24,391 bases of DNA from Cyanobacteria bacterium UBA11153. GTDB taxonomy: Bacteria; Cyanobacteriota; Cyanobacteriia; Cyanobacteriales; Coleofasciculaceae. This document shows, piece after piece, positions 8,156-15,192 of this stretch; position 1 is the stretch's first letter, and each line of letters begins with the position of its first letter. The translations under genes were made by a program, and so were the position numbers. The stretch covers positions 1-24,391 of the forward strand of contig DOIX01000342.1 of assembly GCA_003511885.1 (NCBI GenBank), read 5' to 3'. The notes below the pieces were generated by a model. The model did no database searches and was not told where the DNA came from. It was given only the letters and a program-made list of their open reading frames with translations.

Positions 8156-8208
8156 GCGATGCCGAAGGCGAGCGAAGCTATTGCATAGCCGACACCGGGT
8201 GTCATCGC
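8156..8208. repeat. Palindromic repeat abutting the nuclease 5' end
   Basis: A block with outer arms GCGATG (8156-8161) and CATCGC (8203-8208) and an inner GACACC/GGTGTC palindrome (8191-8203). The central GAAGGCGAGCGAAGC stretch resembles the short GC-rich repeats common in filamentous cyanobacteria. It supplies most of the 5' extension of the nuclease reading frame. The following gap to 8413 is AT-rich and shows no gene; it must hold divergent promoters for the two secreted proteins. Confidence 0.6.
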
Positions 8209-8413
8209 CTAAATTATATGAGATCGGTTAATATACATTAACGTCTATTAACCAAAGTTGCTACTTCTCTCCTCTAGGATATGGTAATCTAAGACTGGCA
8301 AATAGTCCAGTTACCAAGATCCCAATTAGCAATTAGCCATTACCCGTTAGCATTTTAAGCAACAAATCAGTTGATAAATTCCCATCTACTTTATTAATGT
8401 TAGTGGTTTCTCA

Positions 8414-8938
8414 ATGGACAAGCAAACTCAGTTAATCAAAAAAATCATCGCCAGTACCCTATTATGTTTAGCTTTCATCCCTCCAGGGCAAAAAATCGCT
8501 CAAGCTGATGACAAGCCATCTACTTTTCTCCTCAGACTTGATTGTGTCGAAGCCGGGATTGGTAATTGGGGTTATCGGAATCAAAATATCGTGGTTGGCA
8601 AAGCTGTCTACTCATCAAGATTCTATATGGGACCTGGTGATAATGCCGTCTCCCTAACTTGTAGATTACAACCTAACGATAAGGAAGTCAACTTTGACAA
8701 CCTTCAACTAGCTTTTGGCATACCAGATAACAATCGCAATAGCTCCAATGTTACTGTTAATATTTATTTAGATGGGATATTAACCACATCTCGCAGCGTT
8801 TTCTCTGGTACAGCAGAATCAGTATCCCTCGATGTCACCAACGTCCAAAACGTCTCCATAGAAACCATCTGCGCCAACCAATTCCAATATTGCGATCGCG
8901 TTTATTTTTGGGATGCTACATTAGGTATCATTCCTTAG
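8414..8938 (+). CDS. Secreted NPCBM-like protein, function unknown
   Basis: This is a 174-residue protein with a Sec signal peptide (KKIIASTLLCLAFIPPG..., probable cleavage after AQA at residue 31). The mature part is all-beta in appearance. Its segment NVTVNIYLDGILTTSRSVF, followed by a SVSLDVTNVQNVSIET strand pattern, resembles the NPCBM/galactose-binding-like domains that bind carbohydrate at the cell surface. Four cysteines in the mature chain (LDC, LTC, TIC, QYC) could form two disulfides, fitting export. It is divergent from the secreted nuclease. No enzyme motif is visible. The fold assignment is an inference from pattern, not from a profile search. Confidence 0.65.
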   Translation: MDKQTQLIKKIIASTLLCLAFIPPGQKIAQADDKPSTFLLRLDCVEAGIGNWGYRNQNIVVGKAVYSSRFYMGPGDNAVSLTCRLQPNDKEVNFDNLQLAFGIPDNNRNSSNVTVNIYLDGILTTSRSVFSGTAESVSLDVTNVQNVSIETICANQFQYCDRVYFWDATLGIIP

Positions 8939-9045
8939 TTATTGGTTGTTGGTTATTAGTTATTAGTTATCCTTCCCTATTTATCATCCCCAAACCTTTG
9001 CGCCCTTTGCGTGAATCTTTGCGCTCTTTGCGTAAAAAAAAGATA
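8939..9045. repeat. TTGGTTATTAG and TTTGCG-type low-complexity repeats
   Basis: Directly after the stop come short tandem iterations of TTATTGGTTGTTGG/TTATTAG (8938-8969), then a block of repeated CTTTGCG units ending GCGTAAAAAAAA (about 8996-9041). Both types recur in the window: TTTGCGTATCTTGGCGT before a run of A at 10211-10238, the CTCTGCG version at 18151-18199, and the ACCAACAACC type near 23845. The block sits just before dusA and may carry part of its leader. No stable terminator is evident. Confidence 0.6.
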
Positions 9046-9059
9046 TAACTAAAATTGAA

Positions 9060-10103
9060 ATGAACCCAATACAACAAACAACAAATAACCAAAAACTAAG
9101 TATAGCACCAATGATGGATCGCACGGATCGCCATTTTCGATATTTTATGCGGCAAATTACCCGCCGGACTTTACTATACACCGAAATGGTAACCAGTCCA
9201 GCTATTATACATGGCGATCGCAAACGTTTACTAGGCTATTCCCCCGAAGAAAAACCGCTAGTATTGCAAGTCGGTGGAGACAATCCCACAGAATTAGCTG
9301 AATGTGCCAAAATTGCCGAAAATATGGGATATGACGAAATTAATCTCAATGTCGGTTGCCCTAGCAGTCGGGTGCAAGATGGTAATTTTGGGGCATGTTT
9401 GATGGCGCAACCGGAAAAAGTAGCAAATTGCGTAAAAGCGATGATAGATGCCGTCACTATTCCCGTGACAGTTAAACACAGAATTGGGATTGATGACTTA
9501 GATAGTTACGAGTATATGGCAAACTTTGTCCGGATTATTTCCGAGGCTGGATGCCACCATTTTACCGTACACGCCCGTAAGGCTTGGTTAAAAGGATTAA
9601 GTCCCAAAGAAAACCGCACAGTACCACCTTTAAGATACCATGATATCCATCGTTTAAAACAAGAATTTCCTCATTTATTTATCGAAATTAACGGAGGATT
9701 CATTAACCTATCACAAGTAAAAGAGCAGCTACAATTTGTCGATGCCGTCATGATTGGGCGAGCCGCTTACGATAATCCCTATTTATTTGCCACAGTAGAT
9801 AGTGAAATATATGGAGAAAAAGACACACCCCCAACTCGTCATCAGGTAGCAGAAGCCATGTTACCTTATATTGATTTTTGGGTAAGCAAAGGTTTGAAAC
9901 TCAATAAAATTACCAGACATATCCTGCAATTATTTTCCGGGCAACCAGGTAGTCGAATTTGGAAACAGATATTGACAGAAAAGTCTTGTATTCTTGGAGC
10001 AGGTGCGGAAGTAGTGCGGGAAGCTTTAGAAAAAATACATGAGGCAGGAAATAGAAAATTATCAATTAGTTATAATTGCTATATCAAAAAAATTAATAAT
10101 TAA
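9060..10103 (+). CDS. dusA: tRNA-dihydrouridine synthase A
   Basis: This is a 347-residue FMN-dependent enzyme that reduces uridines in the D-loop of tRNA (positions 20/20a for the DusA class). The N-terminus has SIAPMMDRTDRHFRYF (14-29), the DusA-type flavin entrance. LNVGCPSSRVQDGNFGACLM (96-115) contains catalytic Cys100, VKHRIGID carries Lys139, HARKAWLKGLSPKENR (171-186) is typical of DusA, and GRAAYDNPY (233-241) binds phosphate. The TIM barrel is followed by a helical tRNA-binding domain (about 260-335). Length is standard for DusA. The lysine/asparagine-rich tail after residue 335 is probably non-conserved. It stands alone and converges with the MidA-like gene. Confidence 0.95.
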   Translation: MNPIQQTTNNQKLSIAPMMDRTDRHFRYFMRQITRRTLLYTEMVTSPAIIHGDRKRLLGYSPEEKPLVLQVGGDNPTELAECAKIAENMGYDEINLNVGCPSSRVQDGNFGACLMAQPEKVANCVKAMIDAVTIPVTVKHRIGIDDLDSYEYMANFVRIISEAGCHHFTVHARKAWLKGLSPKENRTVPPLRYHDIHRLKQEFPHLFIEINGGFINLSQVKEQLQFVDAVMIGRAAYDNPYLFATVDSEIYGEKDTPPTRHQVAEAMLPYIDFWVSKGLKLNKITRHILQLFSGQPGSRIWKQILTEKSCILGAGAEVVREALEKIHEAGNRKLSISYNCYIKKINN

Positions 10104-10198
10104 GGTAATTAGGGATAATACCAATAGGGTAGGCATTCCCCACGTTTAACTCAAAAACCAGATTGTTGCGTTGCTAAAGAATGTCCACCCTAGAATTA

Positions 10199-10238
10199 TT
10201 TACTGCAAACCCTTTGCGTATCTTGGCGTTAAAAAAAA
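10199..10238. repeat. TTTGCG-type short repeat before an A tract
   Basis: A short copy of the CTTTGCGTATCTTGGCGT motif followed by eight A lies between dusA and the convergent methyltransferase gene. It is related to the longer block at 8996-9041. The rest of this gap holds a loose inverted pair (GGTAGGCATTCC near 10130, GAATGTCCACC near 10179). Confidence 0.45.
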
Positions 10239-10255
10239 TATCTTTGATCCCAAAA

Positions 10256-11707
10256 TTAAACCATCGGAGGCACAGTCAATCCTTTAAGCTGTTGCCTCTT
10301 TTCCATCTCAGATAATCCCTTACTTTGCACCAAAATTCCAAATCCTCCCAAACCCGTCGGATTAATAAGTTGATGTAGTACATCTCGCCGCCGCATAATA
10401 TTAATTATATCCTCTCCTTTGGCAATGCGGTTACTGGAATTAGTAGAAAGGGCAAAAATGCGATCGCCTAATCCCAATGCCATGAGGAATAATCCTTGCT
10501 GCGTAAAGCCTACCGTCTCCAAACCGCACAATTCACCTTGTCTTTCTAAAGTAGTAAAATTAACATGGGCGGTAATATCTTGTTCTCCTATATATAGATA
10601 AGGATTGTTATGATGTTGGTGGCGATAATAACATTGTAAGGTTCCCTGATTACGCGCTGGTAAATAATAACGTTGGGCTGAATAGCCGTAATCAATAGTT
10701 AAGATAAATCCTCGTTTTAGTTTAGTTGCTACTGTATTTAACCAATCCAATGTCGCCAGGTTTACTTCACTGCGATAACCATCGGGATAAGCGCCATCAA
10801 ATAAATTAATTCCCACCAAATCGAAATAATCGTTAAGCCCAGAAGTTGAAGGAATATCTGTCACTTCAACAAACTTAATTGTATTATCTTCTCCCCACTC
10901 CTGTAAGGGCGAAGCATTAGCAGAAGAATATCCAGGTGAAAACGATATCGTATCCCCCGAATGCTTCGCCCCTACAACTCCCCATTCCCCAATCCCTTCA
11001 AAGGTGACATAAATTTCTTTTAGCTTTCCCTCTTCAATGATAAATTGATGGATTGGGAAAGCATCGACTAATTCATTAGAGAAAAAGCAGCCCGTTATTG
11101 AATTTTCCGATATATCTTCAAAAGAACACCACCGCACAGGTATTCCACCAACATCAATTTTATTTAATTCTCCCTGACTACTAAAATAAATATCTTGTTC
11201 TTGCCCCCTCCCCTTAATAAGGGGAGGGCTGGGGAGGGGTGATTCAAGGTTTAATTGCTGGATTTGCTGTTGCTGTTGGGCAATCAATCCAGCAGCTTTT
11301 TCGACAATAATATATTCTAAGGCATTGAATAAGTCAGGATAGTGTTGGTGTAAATACCCTAAAATATCAGCCGCAAGCAATCCTTGTCCAGCCCCCATTT
11401 CGATTAAAGTAAAAGGTGTAGGATTACCTAAAATATCCCACATTTGGGCAAATTGTACAGCGAGGAGTTCGCCAAAATCTTTACTAAGGTGAGGTGAAGT
11501 AAAAAAATCACCTTCTGAACCAATATTAACTGCACCTGTAGCGTAATATCCTGCCTCTGGATGATAGAGTGCTAACTCCATAAATTGGGCAAAAGTAATT
11601 CGTTTATTGGGGGAGGTAGCGATTTGATTGGCGATGATTTGCAGTAGATGCTGGTTGTTGCTGGTTAAGGATTGAAGGTTGGGTTTCCGGTTGAATAAAT
11701 TAGTCAT
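10256..11707 (-). CDS. MidA/NDUFAF7-family SAM-dependent methyltransferase, with repeat-derived inserts
   Basis: This 483-residue protein belongs to the COG1565/MidA family. Its eukaryotic member NDUFAF7 methylates an arginine of a complex I subunit; the bacterial substrate is not established. Motifs: FAQFMELALYHPEAGYYA (39-56), SEGDFFTSPHLSKDFGELLA (64-82), SAM-binding LIEMGAGQGLLAADIL (101-116), NELVDAFPIH (211-220) and LTIDYGY (336-342). It is longer than the roughly 400 residues I expect for this family. Two stretches explain much of that: residues about 155-168 (SPLPSPPLIKGRGQ) come from a GC-rich hairpin repeat, and 244-268 from a 75-bp inverted-repeat element with a duplicated EWG on each side. 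Both keep the frame, so the enzyme may still work. A link to NDH-1 (ndhD lies 8 kb away) is speculative. Confidence 0.85.
   Translation of the reverse strand: MTNLFNRKPNLQSLTSNNQHLLQIIANQIATSPNKRITFAQFMELALYHPEAGYYATGAVNIGSEGDFFTSPHLSKDFGELLAVQFAQMWDILGNPTPFTLIEMGAGQGLLAADILGYLHQHYPDLFNALEYIIVEKAAGLIAQQQQQIQQLNLESPLPSPPLIKGRGQEQDIYFSSQGELNKIDVGGIPVRWCSFEDISENSITGCFFSNELVDAFPIHQFIIEEGKLKEIYVTFEGIGEWGVVGAKHSGDTISFSPGYSSANASPLQEWGEDNTIKFVEVTDIPSTSGLNDYFDLVGINLFDGAYPDGYRSEVNLATLDWLNTVATKLKRGFILTIDYGYSAQRYYLPARNQGTLQCYYRHQHHNNPYLYIGEQDITAHVNFTTLERQGELCGLETVGFTQQGLFLMALGLGDRIFALSTNSSNRIAKGEDIINIMRRRDVLHQLINPTGLGGFGILVQSKGLSEMEKRQQLKGLTVPPMV
10902..10976. mobile_element. 75-bp MITE-like element inside the methyltransferase gene
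   Basis: Terminal inverted repeats of 17 bp with one mismatch (TGTAAGGGCGAAGCATT 10902-10918, AATGCTTCGCCCCTACA 10960-10976). The flanks form a direct repeat, CTCCCCACTCC (10891-10901) and CTCCCCATTCC (10978-10988), identical at 10 of 11 positions and consistent with a target-site duplication. Element plus one flank copy plus one base is 87 bp, i.e. 29 codons, so the frame is preserved. Length and arms match the intergenic copy at 6873-6947. No transposase is encoded. Confidence 0.75.
11203..11245. repeat. GC-rich hairpin repeat inside the methyltransferase gene
   Basis: A perfect 10-bp stem (CCCTCCCCTT 11206-11215, AAGGGGAGGG 11219-11228) with a 3-nt loop, continued by CTGGGGAGGGGTGATTC. 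It is the same family as the intergenic repeats at 3520-3618 and 20998-21353. On the minus strand it is translated as a Pro/Leu/Gly-rich segment without disrupting the frame. Confidence 0.75.
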
Positions 11708-11775
11708 TTACAATTTTGTTTAAGAGTTACGAAAGAATTTATTTGAGAGTTTATACCTTTAGCATCATAACCCGC

Positions 11776-11823
11776 CAGGGATTAAAATCCCTGTCTCATA
11801 GCTAAAGTCCATTGAAATGGACT
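11776..11823. repeat. Double hairpin repeat between methyltransferase and Uma2 genes
   Basis: Two small perfect palindromes in tandem: CAGGGATTAAAATCCCTG (11776-11793) and AGTCCATTGAAATGGACT (11806-11823). The joining segment (CATAGCTAAAGTCC) is similar, in reverse orientation, to GACTTTAGCTGTGA near 13039-13052, so both belong to one dispersed family. A TATAAT at 11831-11836 could serve the next gene as a -10 box, but no well-spaced -35 is seen. Confidence 0.6.
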
Positions 11824-11904
11824 GAAAGGTTATAATACTGATATAACACTGTAATCCGTGCCCGTAGCTTGATGGCATGGAGTCCTCGCTATTGCGATCG
11901 CACT

Positions 11905-12768
11905 ATGACCGACATATTAACTGTAACTCCTACAACAACTACAACTGATGCAACTTTACCACCTCCCTTTCCCGATCACACTCAATTACCAGAATCGGAT
12001 GGTACATTTGTGAAGAATTTTCAGGAGCATCCCCAAGGTATTATTTTAACTGAATCTTTAGTTCCCATCTTACAAAAATTACATCCTGATGGGAACTATG
12101 CAATTGGACAAGATTGTGGTATTTATTGGCGAGAAACTGAACCCCCAGAAAAAGGTGCAGAAGCACCAGATTGGTTTTATGTTCCTGGTGTACCACCACA
12201 ACTTAAAGGTAAAACTCGCCGTTCCTATGTATTATGGAGGGAACATCGAAAACCGATAATTGCTTTAGAATTTGCTAGTGGTGATGGTAGCGAAGAAAGA
12301 GATCGAACCCCTTCAGCGATTACTGAGGAAGGAGAGACTCAAAAACCGGGCAAATTTTGGGTATACGAACAGATTATTTCTATCCCTTACTATGGGATAT
12401 TTGAAGTTAACACTGGCAAGTTAGAAGTTTACCATCTGGAGGATAATACTTATCGTAAATTAGAACCAAATGCACGAGGACATTATCCTATTTTACCAAT
12501 GGGAGTAGAGTTAGGATTATGGCAGGGAACTTATTTGGGACAAACCCGATTATGGATGCGGTGGTGGGATAATGAAGGGAATTTGTTATTAACAGGTAAT
12601 GAAAGGGCTGAATTGGAAAAACACAGGGCAGAGATAGCGGAAAAACGTGCTGAATCTGCTCAACAGATTGCTGAATCTGCTCAACAGCGTGCTGAATCTG
12701 CGGAACAACGTGCTGCACGTTTGGCAGAGTTACTGAGAGAAAGGGGGATCGATCCGGATTTAATTTGA
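11905..12768 (+). CDS. Uma2-family (DUF820) PD-(D/E)XK-fold protein with coiled-coil tail
   Basis: A 287-residue protein from the ATG at 11905; the frame is open from a TTG at 11869, but the extra 12 codons (MAWSPRYCDRT) look non-native. The core has the Uma2/DUF820 nuclease-fold pattern: APDWFYV (Pro88-Asp89), IIALEFASGDGSEERD (Glu122, with Ser where classical nucleases have Lys) and GKFWVYEQ (Lys150). A C-terminal region (about 233-280) of repeated RAE-AEKRAESAQQ-type heptads is a coiled coil, common in cyanobacterial Uma2 proteins, and ends with the conserved-looking LAELLRERGIDPD. Uma2 proteins are very abundant in cyanobacteria; the biological role is not established. It is a single gene, flanked on both sides by dispersed repeats. 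Confidence 0.8.
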   Translation: MTDILTVTPTTTTTDATLPPPFPDHTQLPESDGTFVKNFQEHPQGIILTESLVPILQKLHPDGNYAIGQDCGIYWRETEPPEKGAEAPDWFYVPGVPPQLKGKTRRSYVLWREHRKPIIALEFASGDGSEERDRTPSAITEEGETQKPGKFWVYEQIISIPYYGIFEVNTGKLEVYHLEDNTYRKLEPNARGHYPILPMGVELGLWQGTYLGQTRLWMRWWDNEGNLLLTGNERAELEKHRAEIAEKRAESAQQIAESAQQRAESAEQRAARLAELLRERGIDPDLI

Positions 12769-12825
12769 TTGTTCAATAATTCTTAGATTTGATCTTGCAT
12801 AATTCAATGGTAAGTACCAATCTCA

Positions 12826-12980
12826 ATGGGGCGGTTGAAACCGCAGCTACACAGACAAAACCCGCCTTCGCGGGTTCTGAAACCCTCGATTTTTCGATAG
12901 TCTGCGCAGGCAGACTACCCTTCGGGAAGGCTAACGCCTAGGTTTGTGTAGCCGCGATTTCCAATCGCCGAGGCTTATTA
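12826..12980. repeat. Composite palindromic repeat with nested hairpins
   Basis: The outer arms GCAGCTACACAGAC (12843-12856) and GTTTGTGTAGCCGC (12942-12955) are imperfect inverted copies. Inside are CCCGC-CTTC-GCGGG (12861-12874), TCGATTTTTCGA (about 12886-12897), AGTCTG-CGCAGG-CAGACT (12899-12916) and CCCTTCGGG. I recognise the outer 'GCGGTTGAAACCGCAGCTACACA...TGTGTAGCCGCG' as a dispersed cyanobacterial type. The inner hairpins look like a second repeat nested in the first. There is no coding potential. It fills most of the gap between the convergent Uma2 and DUF3226 genes. Confidence 0.7.
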
Positions 12981-12998
12981 CGAGTGGTGCAAGTTATC

Positions 12999-13052
12999 AG
13001 TTGAAATGGACTAAAATATGGCGGAGTTGTCTTTACACGACTTTAGCTGTGA
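12999..13052. repeat. Copy of the 'TTGAAATGGACT / CTTTAGCT' repeat
   Basis: TTGAAATGGACTAAA (13001-13015) and an imperfect palindrome AGTTGTCTTTACACGACT (13025-13042) followed by TTAGCTGTGA lie just beyond the stop of the DUF3226 gene. It shares motifs with 11776-11823. It could act as a weak hairpin at the 3' end of the minus-strand block. Confidence 0.5.
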
Positions 13053-13054
13053 TA

Positions 13055-13840
13055 TTATTGGTCAATCCCTAAAACTTCCTTTAAAAATTGTCTAATCAGA
13101 ATCATATTACTTAACTTCAGCGTTTCTTCGTCTATCCAACGATTATCTTGGAGTGAAACCTGTATAGCTTTACCAGGTTTTAATACACTGCTTATTATAG
13201 ATATAATTGCCTTGTTTTTCCCAGCAGGTTTCTTTATCTCTCTCAAATCTTTTTTATCTAATTTTGATCTATCTATAAGATTAACATAGTTTTTAGACAA
13301 TTCTAGTAGATTAGCATAATTTAATTCAGCACACTCAATTAAAATGTCTTCTAAAGTACCTGATTCTTCATTGTTAGGAATAATAAAGATGCCAAACCTA
13401 GGTGAATTTTTGATAACCTCACCTAGTATTGAGGGTAAAGATAATTTGAAATCAGCGAAATCTGGAGATGATAGTTTCTGAATTAAAAGCTGAAATCGTT
13501 CCGATGGTTTTTCGTTAGTATCTGCATCTAATAATAGACATATACCAAATAGCTGAGAAGATTCAAGTATAGCTAGGCTTTCTTCTAAAGTTTCAACTAT
13601 ACGTTCAATTCCCGTAGCACTATGTAAGGCAACAGATATTTGAGCGTTTTGCAAAAATATCGGAATAGGAACACGCTTCATTAAATCGTCATCGATAGGA
13701 AAAGTTTTGGGAATTAGTTCCTTCCAGAATCCGTCTAGAGTAGAGTATTTAGTAATTCTGGATAAACCAAAAGGTTTAATCAATTGAACCAAAAACTCAA
13801 TATCATGCTGTCCCTCTGCCACAATATAACAATATCTCAT
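13055..13840 (-). CDS. DUF3226 Toprim-like protein, partner of the SMC/OLD-like ATPase
   Basis: This 261-residue protein has Toprim-like acidic motifs: YIVAEGQHD (Glu9), ICLLLDADTNE (Asp105, Asp107) and IIPNNEESGTLEDIL (153-167, Glu164/Asp165). The last is the hallmark I associate with DUF3226. Toprim nucleases use such residues to bind Mg2+ and cut DNA or RNA. The start lies only 5 bp after the ATPase stop, so the two are co-transcribed and probably coupled. An ATPase plus a separate Toprim protein resembles a split OLD/Gabija nuclease or the AriA-AriB (PARIS) and AbiL/RloAB pairs, but I would not assign it to any of these by name. The region after residue 170 is helical and unrecognised. 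It ends next to a small repeat. Confidence 0.75.
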   Translation of the reverse strand: MRYCYIVAEGQHDIEFLVQLIKPFGLSRITKYSTLDGFWKELIPKTFPIDDDLMKRVPIPIFLQNAQISVALHSATGIERIVETLEESLAILESSQLFGICLLLDADTNEKPSERFQLLIQKLSSPDFADFKLSLPSILGEVIKNSPRFGIFIIPNNEESGTLEDILIECAELNYANLLELSKNYVNLIDRSKLDKKDLREIKKPAGKNKAIISIISSVLKPGKAIQVSLQDNRWIDEETLKLSNMILIRQFLKEVLGIDQ

Positions 13841-13845
13841 CCTGA

Positions 13846-14988
13846 CTATCTCACATCTAATCCACGTTCTAAGCGTAGTCGATTTAAAAGATTACCAGAG
13901 AATCTTTTAATTGGTTCATCTGTAGTATTTAAACGAAAAGCAGCAAGATCATCCGTACTTACATTTGACTGAATAATTGCATCAACAGCTTCCAAGCTAT
14001 GGGTTGTCACAAAAAGTTGTACTTCTTTCGCTAAACATGCTGCTACTAGCCAAGAGAAAAATTGATTTAGGGCTGATACATGGATAGATGTTTCAATTTC
14101 ATCAATCAGTAATACGCCTTTTTTCGCTGAGTGTAGTGCTAAAATAATCCCTAATGTTCGCTTCAATCCATCGCCAAAGGCGTAGAGAGGAGTTAATCCT
14201 AATTTTTGATGGTCAAGATAAAGGATTGCAGCTTTTTTAGGGGAGAGAATCAATATGTCAGTAATATCGGGATCGAATAATCGAATTAAATCTATAATTT
14301 CATTCTTATTAGTTTTATCTTCTAGTATGCTTTTAGTAAAACGAGTTGATTCAGCGGTAGAATAAGCAGGGGATATAATAGCACTATTTATACCATAGTT
14401 AGCGGATTTTTTTTGAATAAACCTTTCATTTTCCCAAAACTGAAAGGTTTCTGTAGCAACCCCAGATTCCTGAGAACTAAATAAACTCATTTGATGAAAT
14501 GAAGTATGATGAGCAATAACTTCTAGTTCTAGTCCTTCAAGAGAATATTCAAGATCGTAGCTTAAGTTCTCATTATCTTCATCTGATTGAGTGCTGATAA
14601 GTTGTTTACTTGGACTTCCCCAAATTTCTAAAAGGTTGGTTTCTAATTTTTTTATTGGTGCATTACCGCTAGCTTCTATTTCCATTTTCCAAAAATATCC
14701 CGATCCTGATAGATTTTCCTGTTTTTGAAAAATCCATCTAATCGACTCCAAATCAGGTCGATAAGTTAAGTTTCTACCTAAAGACAACCTACGTTGTGAT
14801 ACTTCCAGCCAACGAAAGGGATTGAGTGGATTACAAAAAATTGAAATAGCCTCAAGTAAACTAGTTTTCCCTGAATTATTTATACCAACAATAATATTTA
14901 TCTGTCTTAAATCGGACAGATGTACCTCTGGAAACCGACGAAACCCACGAATTGTTAAATCATTAAAGAGCTGAGTCATGTAAAACAA
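13846..14988 (-). CDS. SMC/OLD-like AAA ATPase of a two-gene defence-like module
   Basis: This is a 380-residue ATPase from the first start; the ATG three codons later (MTQLFNDLTIRGFRRF) is the likelier initiation. Domains: N-terminal LTIRGFRRF strand, Walker A GINNSGKT (35-42), a variable insert (about 60-235), ABC signature-like FGDGLKR (271-277), Walker B GVLLIDEIETSIH (291-303, Asp296/Glu297) and the H-loop TTHS (328-331). The protein ends shortly after this core and lacks a fused Toprim domain. That function seems to be supplied by the next gene, 5 bp downstream. The family occurs in phage-defence pairs where ATP hydrolysis or a phage trigger releases a nuclease. It shares little beyond motifs with the Septu-like ATPase at 4791, so it is not a recent duplicate. 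Confidence 0.8.
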   Translation of the reverse strand: MFYMTQLFNDLTIRGFRRFPEVHLSDLRQINIIVGINNSGKTSLLEAISIFCNPLNPFRWLEVSQRRLSLGRNLTYRPDLESIRWIFQKQENLSGSGYFWKMEIEASGNAPIKKLETNLLEIWGSPSKQLISTQSDEDNENLSYDLEYSLEGLELEVIAHHTSFHQMSLFSSQESGVATETFQFWENERFIQKKSANYGINSAIISPAYSTAESTRFTKSILEDKTNKNEIIDLIRLFDPDITDILILSPKKAAILYLDHQKLGLTPLYAFGDGLKRTLGIILALHSAKKGVLLIDEIETSIHVSALNQFFSWLVAACLAKEVQLFVTTHSLEAVDAIIQSNVSTDDLAAFRLNTTDEPIKRFSGNLLNRLRLERGLDVR

Positions 14989-15003
14989 ACAAAAATATAG
15001 TTA

Positions 15004-15042
15004 GGGGCTAGGGGCTAGGGGCTAGAGACTAGAGACTAGGGG
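15004..15042. repeat. Heptanucleotide tandem repeat (GGGGCTA/GAGACTA)
   Basis: Three exact GGGGCTA units (15004-15024), two GAGACTA units (15025-15038) and a partial GGGG lie 15 bp upstream of the ATPase start. A degenerate version of the same type (GGGGATAGGGGATGGGG) lies at about 4717-4733, before the Septu-like ATPase. Such heptamer arrays are known in cyanobacteria (short tandemly repeated repetitive sequences). The rest of the 204-bp gap to the NACHT gene shows no hairpin terminator. Confidence 0.75.
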
Positions 15043-15192
15043 AAGAAAGGACTAGAATCTTAGGTTTCAAGAATTCAGAATGTCCTAATTCCTTTGGCTG
15101 TTGCTATATCTACTCACTTAAACTGACCAGCTTAAATCATAATTATACCCTGATCAAGTAAAGGCTGATCCCTCAAAGTATAGTCCAAAAAC

